64,000 bases of DNA. Source: Tieghemostelium lacteum. Lineage: Eukaryota > Evosea > Eumycetozoa > Dictyosteliales > Raperosteliaceae. Positions 32,626 to 42,629 of the stretch are shown one piece after another. The DNA lies in NCBI GenBank assembly GCA_001606155.1, contig LODT01000011.1, positions 620,001 to 684,000 on the forward strand, in the 5' to 3' direction. Both the position numbers and the translations under genes were made by a program. Under the pieces are notes generated by a model that did not search any database, had not been told where the DNA came from, and saw only the letters and a program-made list of their open reading frames with translations. The number at the start of each line of letters is the position of its first letter. The stretch's first letter is position 1.

Positions 32626-33369
32626 TTAAGAATCAGAAACAGAGATAGTTGGAGTTATATTGAGCAGTCTACGTAAATCAAATGTGATGCTTTGCAAGTC
32701 CACTTGGCTAATGGTCTCGGATGGTTCGTCATCGTCGTCAAAGTTTGGAATTGGCAATGAACTTGGGGAGGGAGAGTTGTTAAAAGCTCCACCAGCCCAG
32801 CATGGTGGTGCAGAGTTGGTAGGTGAGGAAACTTTTTTATTGGGTGAGTTTCGCGATGGTGGGGTATTGAATTTTCCTTTAACTGGGGTAGAGTTTTCTG
32901 AGGTGAAAGAAGATTCTTTTTGAAGAAAAGCTGGAGTCAACAACAATTCAATGGGCTCAAGAATTTTCAATTGTGGCTCTTTCTTTGGTGTTTTAGTTAT
33001 ATTATTATTACTAGAGTTTTGCTTATCGTTGGTTTCATGTTGTTTTTGCTGTTCAAATTGGTTAACAGTAGGTGGAAGTTTCTTTCTCTGTGGAGAATTC
33101 TTTTGGTAATGAATATTTGGCTTTTTCAGTTTGAGATTATCCTGTTCTGAGCCTGGCATTATAAAGTAACCACCAGCAAACTCACCAACATCAGATTTGG
33201 CCACGACCGCATCTTGGAAAGTGGTAGCTTTCTTATTCCCGTTATTATTATTGCTACTATTGTTGCTGTTATTATTATTATTATTCATATTGTTATTATT
33301 CATATTTTGGTTATGTTTTTTATAAACCTTTTTGTTGGTGTTGCTATTGTTATTTTCGGTAAAATTCAT
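32626..33369 (-). CDS. Candidate EDC1/PNRC-type mRNA decapping enhancer
   Basis: The first ATG in frame is at 33369-33367 (247 residues); upstream the frame has no ATG. The N-terminus is Asn-rich and disordered. Near the C-terminus lies W-A-G-G-A-F, N-S-P-S-P-S-S, then L-P-I-P-N-F, a pattern like the activation motif (Y-A-G-x-x-F) plus the Dcp1 EVH1-binding motif (L-P-x-P) of yeast Edc1/Edc2 and metazoan PNRC. Those proteins clamp Dcp2 and Dcp1 in the active state for 5' cap removal. An earlier segment, EFAGGYFIMPGSE, resembles the first half of the same motif. A conserved-looking ILEPIELLLTPAFLQK lies between, and LRRLLNI ends the protein. The domain call rests on short motifs, so function is inferred. 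Likely in P-bodies or nucleus. Confidence 0.6.
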   Translation of the reverse strand: MNFTENNNSNTNKKVYKKHNQNMNNNNMNNNNNNSNNSSNNNNGNKKATTFQDAVVAKSDVGEFAGGYFIMPGSEQDNLKLKKPNIHYQKNSPQRKKLPPTVNQFEQQKQHETNDKQNSSNNNITKTPKKEPQLKILEPIELLLTPAFLQKESSFTSENSTPVKGKFNTPPSRNSPNKKVSSPTNSAPPCWAGGAFNNSPSPSSLPIPNFDDDDEPSETISQVDLQSITFDLRRLLNITPTISVSDS

Positions 33370-33811
33370 TTTGTTATTGTGGTTGTTGTTCAATGTATGT
33401 TGATTAAAATATATACAAGTTGTTTTGTTGATTGTGTTGATTGTTGTTGAGTTTTTTTAAAATTACAAAATATATCCTCTAAAAAAAAAATTGGGATTAC
33501 TTTGTGATAATATATTATATATCTATATAGATATTAAAATTTTGTGATTTGATTAAATGAAATAAAATGTTGAGTTGAATTGAGTGATTATATTTTCCTC
33601 TTTGCTTCTGACATGTGCCTTCTGTAATTTTTCTATTAAATTAAAATTTCAAAAAAACTAATATCGATAAAAAAAAAAAAATTTTTTTTAATTTGTTAGG
33701 AGTCTGTATTGTTAATTTTTATAAATTAAAGATAATGTGCGAATAAAGATTAAATGGTTCCTTATATCCTCTGTGTGTGATGATTTATATATAAATAATA
33801 ATATATTACTC

Positions 33812-33840
33812 ATATCTCAATCTTTTGTAAATTGAGATAT
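33812..33840. repeat. Perfect hairpin, 10-bp stem and 9-base loop
   Basis: ATATCTCAAT at 33812-33821 pairs with ATTGAGATAT at 33831-33840 around the loop CTTTTGTAA. A second inverted repeat (TTGAGTTT at 33906-33913, AAACTCAA at 33934-33941) follows within 70 bases, so the two may belong to one structured element. Confidence 0.7.
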
Positions 33841-34687
33841 TTTTATAAATATTCCAAAATGTGTCTTTATAGTGGAATGTGTGTTTTAGTGTTTCTTAAT
33901 AGAAATTGAGTTTTTGATTTTAATTTTCTATAGAAACTCAAATCTTATAGATAAAAAGTGTTTCCAAGTAACAAATTTTATAGGTGCGGTTTAATATAGT
34001 TGTAATTACCTACTTGTAAAATTTAATTTGAAATGTAGGAGGTATATGTACAACGTAAGACTACTATGGTTATTATTAAGTATGTCTTTGTTTTTTTTTT
34101 GTTTTTTTTTGGTTGATATAAAACCTGTTAGGTTATTATTATTTCTATGTGTGTGAATATAAAGTTAAATAATAAAATAAAAATAAAAAAAAAAAAAAAA
34201 ATTTTTTAATTTTTTAAATTTTCAAAAGATTTTGAGGTTGATAACAATAATTGAACTATTTTAATTTAACACCATGAAATGCCAATTTCAACTTACCTTT
34301 AATAAAAATGTTAAACACTTAATATAGAATTTCAATGAAAAATAAATTTTATTATATTATATACAAATAAAATATAAAATTTTATTTATTTTTTATTTAT
34401 TTTACAAAGTTAGTTTAAGGGGACAAAGGACTTGATTTTGGGATATCGTCTAATTTTTGATTTTTTAAAATAACAAAGAAAAAAAAATATAAATAAATAT
34501 ATTGTAAATTATTATATTATTATATTATTTGTTTATTACTAATAGATTTTATTTTAAAAGATTAGATATTTAGCACCAAACACACTAGTGCTTAATCATA
34601 TCATATGTTTATAGTCTATTCGGAAAATACAAATAATCATTATTCTCTTTTTTTTTTAATTTTTTTTTTTTTTAAATTTTTTCAAAT

Positions 34688-34744
34688 ATCACATCATATC
34701 TTTTTTTTTACCATTTAATTAGATATTAGTATCACATCATATCT
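34688..34744 (+). repeat. 14-bp direct repeat in promoter or leader of the PRXL2 gene
   Basis: ATCACATCATATCT occurs at 34688-34701 and again at 34731-34744, 43 bases apart, about 40-100 bases before the start codon. It could be a duplicated regulator site; TTAG between the copies could also be a leader-intron acceptor. Confidence 0.55.
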
Positions 34745-34783
34745 ACATTGTTTTGAAATCAAAACAATAACAAAGATGAAATA

Positions 34784-36865
34784 ATGAAAGTAAAAAATAT
34801 AAAGAATATATTAACAGAGAAAGTTAAAAAAAAGCAAAAGACAGGTGAACCCACACTACAACAATCCGTTAATAGTGAACACACAACTAATAGCGGTGTC
34901 ATCAACAATCCCCACACACCCAACACAGATGACTCGTCACTTTACAATAAGTTTACTAATTTAACAACAACAACTACCACCAACTCTTCTCCTCACCATA
35001 AGAACAAAGAAAGTAAACTTAAAACTAAAAAAAACAAAAAAGAAAAAAAGCAGAAGAGTTTAGATTATATTGATAAGTTTTATAGTGACATACCGAAGGA
35101 TCAACATTATCCTACACATCATAAAGACTCACCTTCCTATCAACAAGCACAATCGGATAACAACACAACCATGACCAATATCAGCAGTAGTAACAAAAAC
35201 CATTCTACAACCAACAGAACAACAGAGACTTCAACGGCATCAACTTCCACAAAGAATTTAGATTCTTCATTTTCAAGTACCAACTATTCAGATTTTAGTT
35301 ATTCCTCGGTTATAGAGAGTCGAGATAACACACCTCATATGGACTCTCGTAGTAACAATAACCCTAACAATAACAACCATTTTGACGATGACACTAATGA
35401 ATGGGACACATCTGAAGAGGATTTTGACGAAGACTACGATGAGGAATACGATGGTGAGGAACAGAGTGAACAAGATGAAAAAAGACAAGTAAGATCTCCT
35501 TTAAATCTCTACTCCTATCTCAGCGATAAGGCTTTGAAAACTGTTGAAACTAAGATTCAACTGAGTGAACAAACACACGGACCTAATGTATTCCCACTAG
35601 ATGAGACACTAGTTGGTATAAAAATTGTAGATCTCAATGGAAATCGTATAGAATTTGCCTCTTTATGGGACAATAGAAGAATAGTTTTGGCAGTTTTTAG
35701 AAGATTTGGTTGTCTAGTTTGTAGATTACAGGCACTGGAGTTATCTTCACTAAAATCTAGATTTGACCAAATGGGTATCACTCTTATAGGTATAGGTTTT
35801 GATCCAGATGGTTTAGATGAGTTTATAGAAGGTAAATTCTTTGCCGGTGAGATCTATATAGATAAAGCAAGAGCAGTACATAGAGCACTGTCTCTCAAGA
35901 GATTAGGGTTCTGGGATAGTGCTGTAGGATTCACAGATCCTCGTTTACTAGCCTACAGAAAAAAGGCAAAAGAAATTGGAATGCCTTCCAATTTCAAAGG
36001 TGACGGTCTACAACTAGGTGCCACTATTGTACTTGGACCCAAACCACAATCGGCTCACTATGATTTTAGACAAAGAAGTTTTACTGATCTTTTTGATATC
36101 AATTTGATCTTACAAGCTTGTAAAACACCTTATCCTGATGGTTTTGATCCATATAATAAATTCAATATATCAGCAATTGTACAAAGTAAACAGCAACAAT
36201 CAAAGATAACTAATAATAATATATTGCCACCACCAATTTTCATTCCAAATGCTACAGAATTACATTTTTCAACACCTACAAATAACACATCAGATAAAAA
36301 TCAAAAAAATGTTGATCCATTGGGTCAATTGCAAATCTCACAATATTCACCAATTTCTACAACCATTTCTACAACTACAAATACAACTACAACTACAACT
36401 ACAACTACATCTTCATTGTCAAGATCGGCACCTGATTTAAAACATGCACTTTCACAGAGTCTCTCACCTTCCACCTCACCAAAATACAATACATTTACAT
36501 TTGATTCATTTTACAATGAATACTCGGAACTGGATCAGAATACTGATATTACAAATAGCACAACTACAACAACCACAACAGCAACAAACACAATTAACTC
36601 AACTAACAATAATATATTTGACCAAAAAACAGAAGATATTGAAGACGAAATTTCATTAAGAATCATAAAGAGACCATATGGTAAAGCAAACAAAAAACAA
36701 TATCAAGCACTTTCTACCATTGACTTTTATGATAATATTAAATTTGAATCAATTGTACAACAAGATAGCCAACCAACTTTGATTCCATCTTCTACTTATT
36801 TGACCTCAACAAATTCAATCATGAAAATTGAACTTGAAAAGAATATAATATATAACCCTTATTAA
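34784..36865 (+). CDS. PRXL2/FAM213-type peroxiredoxin-like protein with disordered extensions
   Basis: 693 residues, one exon. Residues 1-250 are Thr/Ser/Asn/Lys-rich with an acidic run (about 205-230). The ordered core at about 255-450 is a thioredoxin-fold AhpC/TSA domain of the PRXL2 (SelU-like) type: IVDLNGNRIEFASLW, ILA-like IVLAVFRRFGCLVCRLQALEL with Cys310 and Cys313 as a C-x-x-C pair, GITLIGIGFDPDGLDEF, and GLQLGATIVLGPKPQS. In relatives the C-x-x-C reduces disulfides or acts in prostaglandin synthesis. Known PRXL2 proteins are about 200-230 residues, so the long N- and C-terminal (Thr-rich, about 450-693) extensions are unusual and probably disordered. I infer a cytosolic redox protein; the substrate is unknown. 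Confidence 0.8.
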   Translation: MKVKNIKNILTEKVKKKQKTGEPTLQQSVNSEHTTNSGVINNPHTPNTDDSSLYNKFTNLTTTTTTNSSPHHKNKESKLKTKKNKKEKKQKSLDYIDKFYSDIPKDQHYPTHHKDSPSYQQAQSDNNTTMTNISSSNKNHSTTNRTTETSTASTSTKNLDSSFSSTNYSDFSYSSVIESRDNTPHMDSRSNNNPNNNNHFDDDTNEWDTSEEDFDEDYDEEYDGEEQSEQDEKRQVRSPLNLYSYLSDKALKTVETKIQLSEQTHGPNVFPLDETLVGIKIVDLNGNRIEFASLWDNRRIVLAVFRRFGCLVCRLQALELSSLKSRFDQMGITLIGIGFDPDGLDEFIEGKFFAGEIYIDKARAVHRALSLKRLGFWDSAVGFTDPRLLAYRKKAKEIGMPSNFKGDGLQLGATIVLGPKPQSAHYDFRQRSFTDLFDINLILQACKTPYPDGFDPYNKFNISAIVQSKQQQSKITNNNILPPPIFIPNATELHFSTPTNNTSDKNQKNVDPLGQLQISQYSPISTTISTTTNTTTTTTTTTSSLSRSAPDLKHALSQSLSPSTSPKYNTFTFDSFYNEYSELDQNTDITNSTTTTTTTATNTINSTNNNIFDQKTEDIEDEISLRIIKRPYGKANKKQYQALSTIDFYDNIKFESIVQQDSQPTLIPSSTYLTSTNSIMKIELEKNIIYNPY

Positions 36866-37050
36866 ATTGGTGTGTAAATAAATCAAAATAAAAAAACCTT
36901 TTTTGTAAATAATTTTAAGAAAACTTAATGTTAGATATTTGTTATTTAATTAATCAAACTAATTATTTGTTTTTTTATTTTATTTGAATATGAAAATAAA
37001 AGAATAGGAGGGGAGATATTATAACATTTAAATTTAGTATTGTTTTTTTC

Positions 37051-38701
37051 TTAGATATCACGTAATGCTTGCCAAACTGCAGAATTACATTTGAAACCAG
37101 ATCCAAATGCTAATTGCCATACTTTTTCACCACCTTTGACATGATGTTGTTTTTCGATAAAGTTCAATTCATACCAAATGGAAGAAGATGAGGTATTACC
37201 ATATCTATAGAGAGTGGCTCTGGATGGTTCAACATCGTATTCAGATAATTTGAAATTCTCTTCAAGACCATCAATTACAGCACGACCACCAGCATGAATA
37301 CAGTAATGTTGGAAAGCCTTTTTGAAATCTGGAACATAGGAAGGATATTTGGGGTTAATCATACGTCTGTAACATAGATTAACAAAGAATCTGAATTGTT
37401 CTGACCATGGTAATACCATAGGTCCTAGGATGGTAAGGTTGGTCTTTAGAGCATCACCTACAACTGACATCAATTCTTTTCCATTTGCCAAACGTACACC
37501 TCTGTTACCTTCAGAATCTTCCATTTGATACACAGCATTGTAGGATTTATCCAAATGTGATTTAGTTACACGAACTGAACTTACTAATCTATATTTACCG
37601 GTCCAGTAGTATTTTGGTTTGTTACTTAACATGATAGCAGCACCACCCATACGGAATAGTGTGTTACTAACCAACATTGATCTTTCATTACCTTTATACC
37701 AATTTTGAGTGATATTTTCAGTACTCAATACAACTGCAATTGAATTCTTGTGTACTTGTAGTAATTGTTTAGCTAAATCTATAGAAATGACACCAGCTGA
37801 ACATCCCATACCTGATAGATTATAACTTAAAACATCATGTCTCATTTTATATTTATTCATCATCTAAATAGAATATATATAAATGTTAGTAAAAGTGTAT
37901 ATATATATATAATATAGGGAGATAGAGATAACATACCATAGCAGCTAATGATGGAGTTGGATTGAACAAACTACAATTTACAATTAGAATATCAATATCA
38001 GTTGGTTTGAGTTTAGTTTTGGCAAATAGTGCATCTAGACAACCAGAGAGAACTTGGTCAGCTTCTTCTCTGGCGGATTGAATTGACATGTCTGGTTTCT
38101 CTAATGTGATACCACTTGGGAAATAAGTTTCATTACCCAAACCAGTTCTGTAGATAACTTTGGATTGGAATTCAACAGATTCTTCTTTGAACCATCCTAC
38201 ACGTTTAGTGTGTTCCATAAAGAAATCATGTGTGATTTTATTTGAATCGGGTGGTTGAAAAACTGAGAAATCTACCAGATAGACTGGACGTGATTTCTTT
38301 GACATGAATACTGATATTACCAATTGAATCAGTAGTACAGTTAGCAATGATAGACCTAACATTATATAAATAAATGTTGGATCTTCTTTCTCTTTGAATT
38401 CCTTTACCATCATTTGTTGGAATTTGTCATAGACTCCAACCAAAACTGAGAAGTTATTGTAAACATAGACAATATTAAATATGATAATGGGTATAACAGA
38501 GAGAATTACTGTACGGAATGTATTGTTTCTCCATATGGAATATCCTGTTCTAACTTCAGTTAAATCAGCTTCTCTCTCTGGATAATAATATGATTTAACT
38601 TCGTCTGTTTCATATAGTGGTGGTCTTGTAGAGGTGGTAGTAGTACTGGTTGTAGTTTTTTGTTCTCCTTTTGGAGTCGTGGATGTAGTATTACTTGACA
38701 T
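37051..38701 (-). CDS. Plant-type very-long-chain 3-ketoacyl-CoA synthase (FAE1/KCS)
   Basis: Condenses malonyl-CoA with long acyl-CoA in the first step of microsomal fatty-acid elongation. Exons 37937-38701 and 37051-37863 join at PSLAAM-MMNKYK to give 525 residues. A Thr/Ser-rich cytosolic start is followed by two membrane helices (about 65-85 and 108-131), as in plant KCS enzymes. The catalytic triad is complete: Cys276 ([16 protein letters not shown]), His445 (CIHAGGRAV) and Asn478 ([10 protein letters not shown]). Their spacing (169 and 33) is almost that of Arabidopsis FAE1. It differs in type from the ELO elongases common in animals and amoebae. It shares a 295-base promoter region with malate synthase on the other strand. 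Location is presumably the endoplasmic reticulum. Confidence 0.92.
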
Positions 38702-38996
38702 TTTAATTTTTTTTAATTAAATAAATAATTAAAAAAAAAGATATGATATAAAAAAAAAAACAAATTAACAGATCGATTTGAATTATAATTCTCTACCTTT
38801 CTCTTTATAAAAAATAATTAAAATTTTAAAAAAAATGGTTGTTTCGACCTAAGAAATTTCAAATATGACAATAAACGAAAAAAATATCTCAAATTGTTTT
38901 TTTATAACGTGAGCTGAACTGGCAAAATAAAAAATTAATTAAAATTATGGCTCAATGTCATTTTTTAAAAAAAAAAAATCTTATATATAACTTCCG

Positions 38997-40601
38997 ATGG
39001 TTGATAAAATAAGAATTTTAAATGAAACTAGAAATCAGTTAATTACTAAAGAGTCTTTAGATTTTATAGTTCAATTACATAAAAGATTTAATCAAAAGAG
39101 ATTGGAATTACTAAAAGAGAGAATTGTAATTCAGTCAAAGATCAATAGTAATGCATTCAAGTTAGAGAGAGATGCAAAGTCATTTGAAATTCGTAATGAT
39201 TCTAGTTGGAGAGTTGGTGAGATACCAGAACTCTTGAGGAATAGAAAAGTTGATATTGTATGTCTTGATGTTGCAAACAAGAAGACTTTAATAGAATGTT
39301 TGAAGTCAGGTGCCAATGGAATTCAAGTGGATTTTGATGATGGATATTCACCAAGTTGGTCAAATAATCTACAGTCTCAATTGAATCTCTATGAGATTGT
39401 ACATGATGGTAAATATAGTGGAAAAGAGTGTCCATTGTTACTGATGAGACCTAGATCTTTGAATTTAGATGAATTTCATCTACTGGTAAATGGACAATCT
39501 TTGTCTGGTGCTTTCTTTGATTTGGGATTGTACCTGTTCTGGAATGGAAAGACTCTACTGGAACAGAAAAGAGGACCATTTTTCTATCTACCAAAACTTG
39601 AAAATTATCAAGAGGCTTTATTGTATAGAGATATTCTTGCATTTTGTGAAGACTATTTGAAATTTCCAAGTGGTTCAATTAAGGTTATTGTATTGATTGA
39701 GAATATACTAGCAAGTTATCAAATGGAAGAGATGATTTATGCACTAAAGGATAATATAGTGGCTTTGAACACAGGTAGATGGGATTACATATTTTCGTTT
39801 GTAAAGAAGTTCTCGGCATCTTCAGAATATATTTTACCTGCCAAATCATCATTGGGATTGGATCAACCATTTCTGGAGAGTTATTATAGATTGGTAGTAT
39901 CAATATCACATAAAAGGGGATGTTTGGCAACTGGTGGAATGTCACCTCAGTATCCTTCCAATGGAAGATTAGAACTCACTGAGAAGGAGAAACTTACTGT
40001 TTACAATGGTAAGAAAACAGAGGCACTCATGGGATTTGACGGTGCATTAGTTGCACATGCATCTGCAGTTGAGCAATGTAGAAAGGCATTTGATTCTGTC
40101 ATTGGTCAACAATTGGATAATTCACAGTGTCAAGGTGTAAAACAGTCAAAGATAACCTATGGTTTCGACCCAGTACTCAATCAAAAGTATTTCAATATGC
40201 TATCTATTGCACCTAAAGGTTTTCCAGTTTGTGAAAACGATGTTAAAGATTGTGTCTATGCATTATACAAATACATTTATTATTGGATACAAGGTAAAGG
40301 TGCTGTGGAGATGAATGGTATCATTGAAGATCTAGCATCTATTGAAATCAATAGAGCACTCCTTTGGAAATGGTTGAGTGAATCAGTTATACTCAAAGAA
40401 GGTATTCCATTTACATTTAAATGCCTTCTAATTCATTTTCAAAATTTAGAAAAGGAATTCAATCCACTAAATATTAACCACCAACAAATTCAATTCCTCA
40501 TTGAATTATTTTTAACCTCTCGTGATTTTATTGATTTTATGCCAACTGTACTTTATCCAATCCTCTGTCAAAACTCAATAAAATTAACATCATCGCTCTA
40601 A
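38997..40601 (+). CDS. Malate synthase (A-type)
   Basis: Glyoxylate-cycle enzyme that condenses glyoxylate and acetyl-CoA to malate, letting cells build carbon from fatty acids. One exon, 534 residues, the usual size for the A type. Clear motifs are QVDFDDGYSPSW, LLLMRPRSLNLDE (catalytic Arg), FFYLPKLENYQEA, VIVLIENILASYQMEEM (Mg-binding Glu), LNTGRWDYIFS (Mg-binding Asp), ATGGMSPQYPS and GFDGALVAHASAVEQC. The final domain is diverged (GKGAVEMNGIIEDLASIEIN). The C-terminus ends in S-S-L rather than a typical S-K-L or S-R-L, so peroxisome import by PTS1 is uncertain. The start is the first ATG; upstream sequence is non-coding. It pairs head to head with the KCS gene. Confidence 0.92.
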   Translation: MVDKIRILNETRNQLITKESLDFIVQLHKRFNQKRLELLKERIVIQSKINSNAFKLERDAKSFEIRNDSSWRVGEIPELLRNRKVDIVCLDVANKKTLIECLKSGANGIQVDFDDGYSPSWSNNLQSQLNLYEIVHDGKYSGKECPLLLMRPRSLNLDEFHLLVNGQSLSGAFFDLGLYLFWNGKTLLEQKRGPFFYLPKLENYQEALLYRDILAFCEDYLKFPSGSIKVIVLIENILASYQMEEMIYALKDNIVALNTGRWDYIFSFVKKFSASSEYILPAKSSLGLDQPFLESYYRLVVSISHKRGCLATGGMSPQYPSNGRLELTEKEKLTVYNGKKTEALMGFDGALVAHASAVEQCRKAFDSVIGQQLDNSQCQGVKQSKITYGFDPVLNQKYFNMLSIAPKGFPVCENDVKDCVYALYKYIYYWIQGKGAVEMNGIIEDLASIEINRALLWKWLSESVILKEGIPFTFKCLLIHFQNLEKEFNPLNINHQQIQFLIELFLTSRDFIDFMPTVLYPILCQNSIKLTSSL

Positions 40602-40866
40602 TACTAAAAATATATATTTCACCCACCACACCCAAATTTTTTCAAAAAAAAAAAAAACCGAGTGTGATCTACATCACTATTACGACAAAATCATTTTTTG
40701 ATTTTTTTATTTTCCCCATTTCTTTCAGATATATGCAAATTTTGGATTTGATCAAATAATTTGTATATCCTATAACAATAATAATTTATAAATAGATATC
40801 TAATTTTTGTTGTTGTTGTTTTTAGTCTATTTGTAAATTGCAAATAGAATTAAAAGTTTTAAAAAG

Positions 40867-42504
40867 ATGTGGAAGGCAGCAAGAACACCATTATTTTTAA
40901 TAAATAATGGTGGTGTTAATCCTTCAACTGGTGCACTTGTTCCCAATCTATCTATTAATGATAGATTGAATAGTCCCAACACAAAATTAAAGCCTATAAA
41001 CAACAAACAGATATTAAAAGGAGCCAGCGATAATATAACAAAATTGGCTGTATCTAATAAGGATGTAAATCACATGACTCAATTATTGACAAAATCTGGT
41101 ATTTCCATTTCATCTTATAATAATACTAAACAGTCAACTACAACTACAACTCAAAATTCACCTTCTACCACAACTAATACAAATAGTTTAAGTTCAACTA
41201 CACTTAAACAATCACCAAGTTTAAATAACCTAGTTGGACTTGACACAACAGCAGTAGCATCACCAACTTCAACAACCAATATTATAAATACACTACAATC
41301 ATCTATTGATATATCTACATTTACAGAGAGTTGTGCAACTCAAACTCTTTCTAGTAGTCAAGAGTTAACAACAGCTACCAGTACATCATGTAGTAGTTCT
41401 TCTGGACCTTCAATGTCATTGATAGAAGACAGTAGATCAAGATACATTAGTAGATTCCAAAATGATTTTCAAACTCTATCTACACTGGGTAAAGGTGGTT
41501 TTGGAATAGTTTTTAAAGTTGTAAATAAATACGATGAAATGGAATATGCAGTAAAAAGAATTATTGTAAATAAAGAGTCACCTAGGGAACTCGAAGAAGT
41601 AAAAACAATGGCAAGACTAAATCACCCAAATATCGTTAGATACTATAACTCATGGATAGAACCACTCAACCAAATTGATCACTATGGTGAATTAAAATCA
41701 TTCCAGAACCAAATTAATATGAATGACGAAGATGATGAAGACTTCACCAACAGCAGTGGTAAAAGTTTAACCAAATCATCAAATAACTCTACCAACCAAT
41801 ATATAACATTTAATCAACAATTTCAACAACATCACAATCAAACATCAACACCTAATAATAATAATATTTATTCATTGTATATCCAAATGGAATTTTGTAA
41901 ATATGGAACATTAAAAACACTTTTAAATCAATACGCACTCAATAATGGTAGTGGCAATAACAATCTATCAAATATTGCATTTACCAGAGAGATTATAAAA
42001 CAACTGTTAGTTGGTATAAAGTATATACATTCACAGGGATTTGTTCACAGAGATCTAACACCTGACAATATATTCATTTGTGAGTCACCATTGAATATAA
42101 AAATTGGTGATTTTGGTCTGTCGACTAGTGTGGAATCTCTCAATGCCGAATTGGCAAATTCCAATCGTAAACGAAAAGGTTTAGGTACCTATTTGTACAG
42201 CAGCGTTGAACAGGAAAAAGGTGATTTTTATAACCAAAAAACTGATCTTTACAGTGCAGGTGTCATCTTTTTCGAATTGCTTTTCCAATTCAAAACCATT
42301 ATGGAACGAACTAAATTATTATCCAGTCTCAAACAGACAGGTTCAATCAAACAAACCTGTATGTCTTTTTATAAGAAATTTCAAAACGAATCAAAATTTA
42401 TCGACTATTTGATTCAGCCTTTCCAATATAGACCTTATTCCGACCAAATTCAAATTGAAAGTGATAATTTCATTGAATTATTAATTCAAAGAGAGAATTT
42501 ATAA
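40867..42504 (+). CDS. eIF2alpha-kinase-like Ser/Thr kinase with variant catalytic loop
   Basis: 545 residues, one exon. The first about 195 residues are Thr/Ser/Asn-rich without domains. The kinase domain starts with FQTLSTLGKGGFGIVFKVVN and MEYAVKRI. It has the E-x-x-x-M-x-x-L-N-H-P-N-I-V-R-Y-Y-N-S-W sequence and an acidic/Asn/Gln insert (about 285-335) between beta 4 and 5, both typical of eIF2alpha kinases (PERK, GCN2, PKR, Dictyostelium Ifk). Next come MEFCKYGTL, HRDLTPDNIF near residue 395, IGDFGLST and GTYLYSSVEQ. In the catalytic loop the usual lysine of H-R-D-L-K-P is threonine. The C-lobe is short. No regulatory partner domain (HisRS-like, RWD, dsRBD, transmembrane) is present. It probably senses stress by another route, or is a weak or altered kinase. 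Confidence 0.82.
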   Translation: MWKAARTPLFLINNGGVNPSTGALVPNLSINDRLNSPNTKLKPINNKQILKGASDNITKLAVSNKDVNHMTQLLTKSGISISSYNNTKQSTTTTTQNSPSTTTNTNSLSSTTLKQSPSLNNLVGLDTTAVASPTSTTNIINTLQSSIDISTFTESCATQTLSSSQELTTATSTSCSSSSGPSMSLIEDSRSRYISRFQNDFQTLSTLGKGGFGIVFKVVNKYDEMEYAVKRIIVNKESPRELEEVKTMARLNHPNIVRYYNSWIEPLNQIDHYGELKSFQNQINMNDEDDEDFTNSSGKSLTKSSNNSTNQYITFNQQFQQHHNQTSTPNNNNIYSLYIQMEFCKYGTLKTLLNQYALNNGSGNNNLSNIAFTREIIKQLLVGIKYIHSQGFVHRDLTPDNIFICESPLNIKIGDFGLSTSVESLNAELANSNRKRKGLGTYLYSSVEQEKGDFYNQKTDLYSAGVIFFELLFQFKTIMERTKLLSSLKQTGSIKQTCMSFYKKFQNESKFIDYLIQPFQYRPYSDQIQIESDNFIELLIQRENL

Positions 42505-42629
42505 ATAAAGATTTAATAATTATTATTTATTTAACCAAAAAAACCTGTTATTTAAATATTTAGTAGATTGTACATATTTAATATTTTAAATTAAATTATT
42601 ATTATTATATTATATTAGTATATTATTAT

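Larger units (their letters stand above)
33370..34783. other. Long divergent intergenic region with clustered hairpins
   Basis: At 1414 bases this is the longest gene-free stretch. It contains a perfect 10-bp hairpin (33812-33840), an 8-bp inverted repeat (33906-33941), long A and T runs near 34180-34210 and 34650-34680, and a 14-bp direct repeat (34688-34744) just before the redox-protein gene. No open frame of coding character and no tRNA were found. A non-coding RNA gene is possible around 33780-34100 but unproven. Confidence 0.45.
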
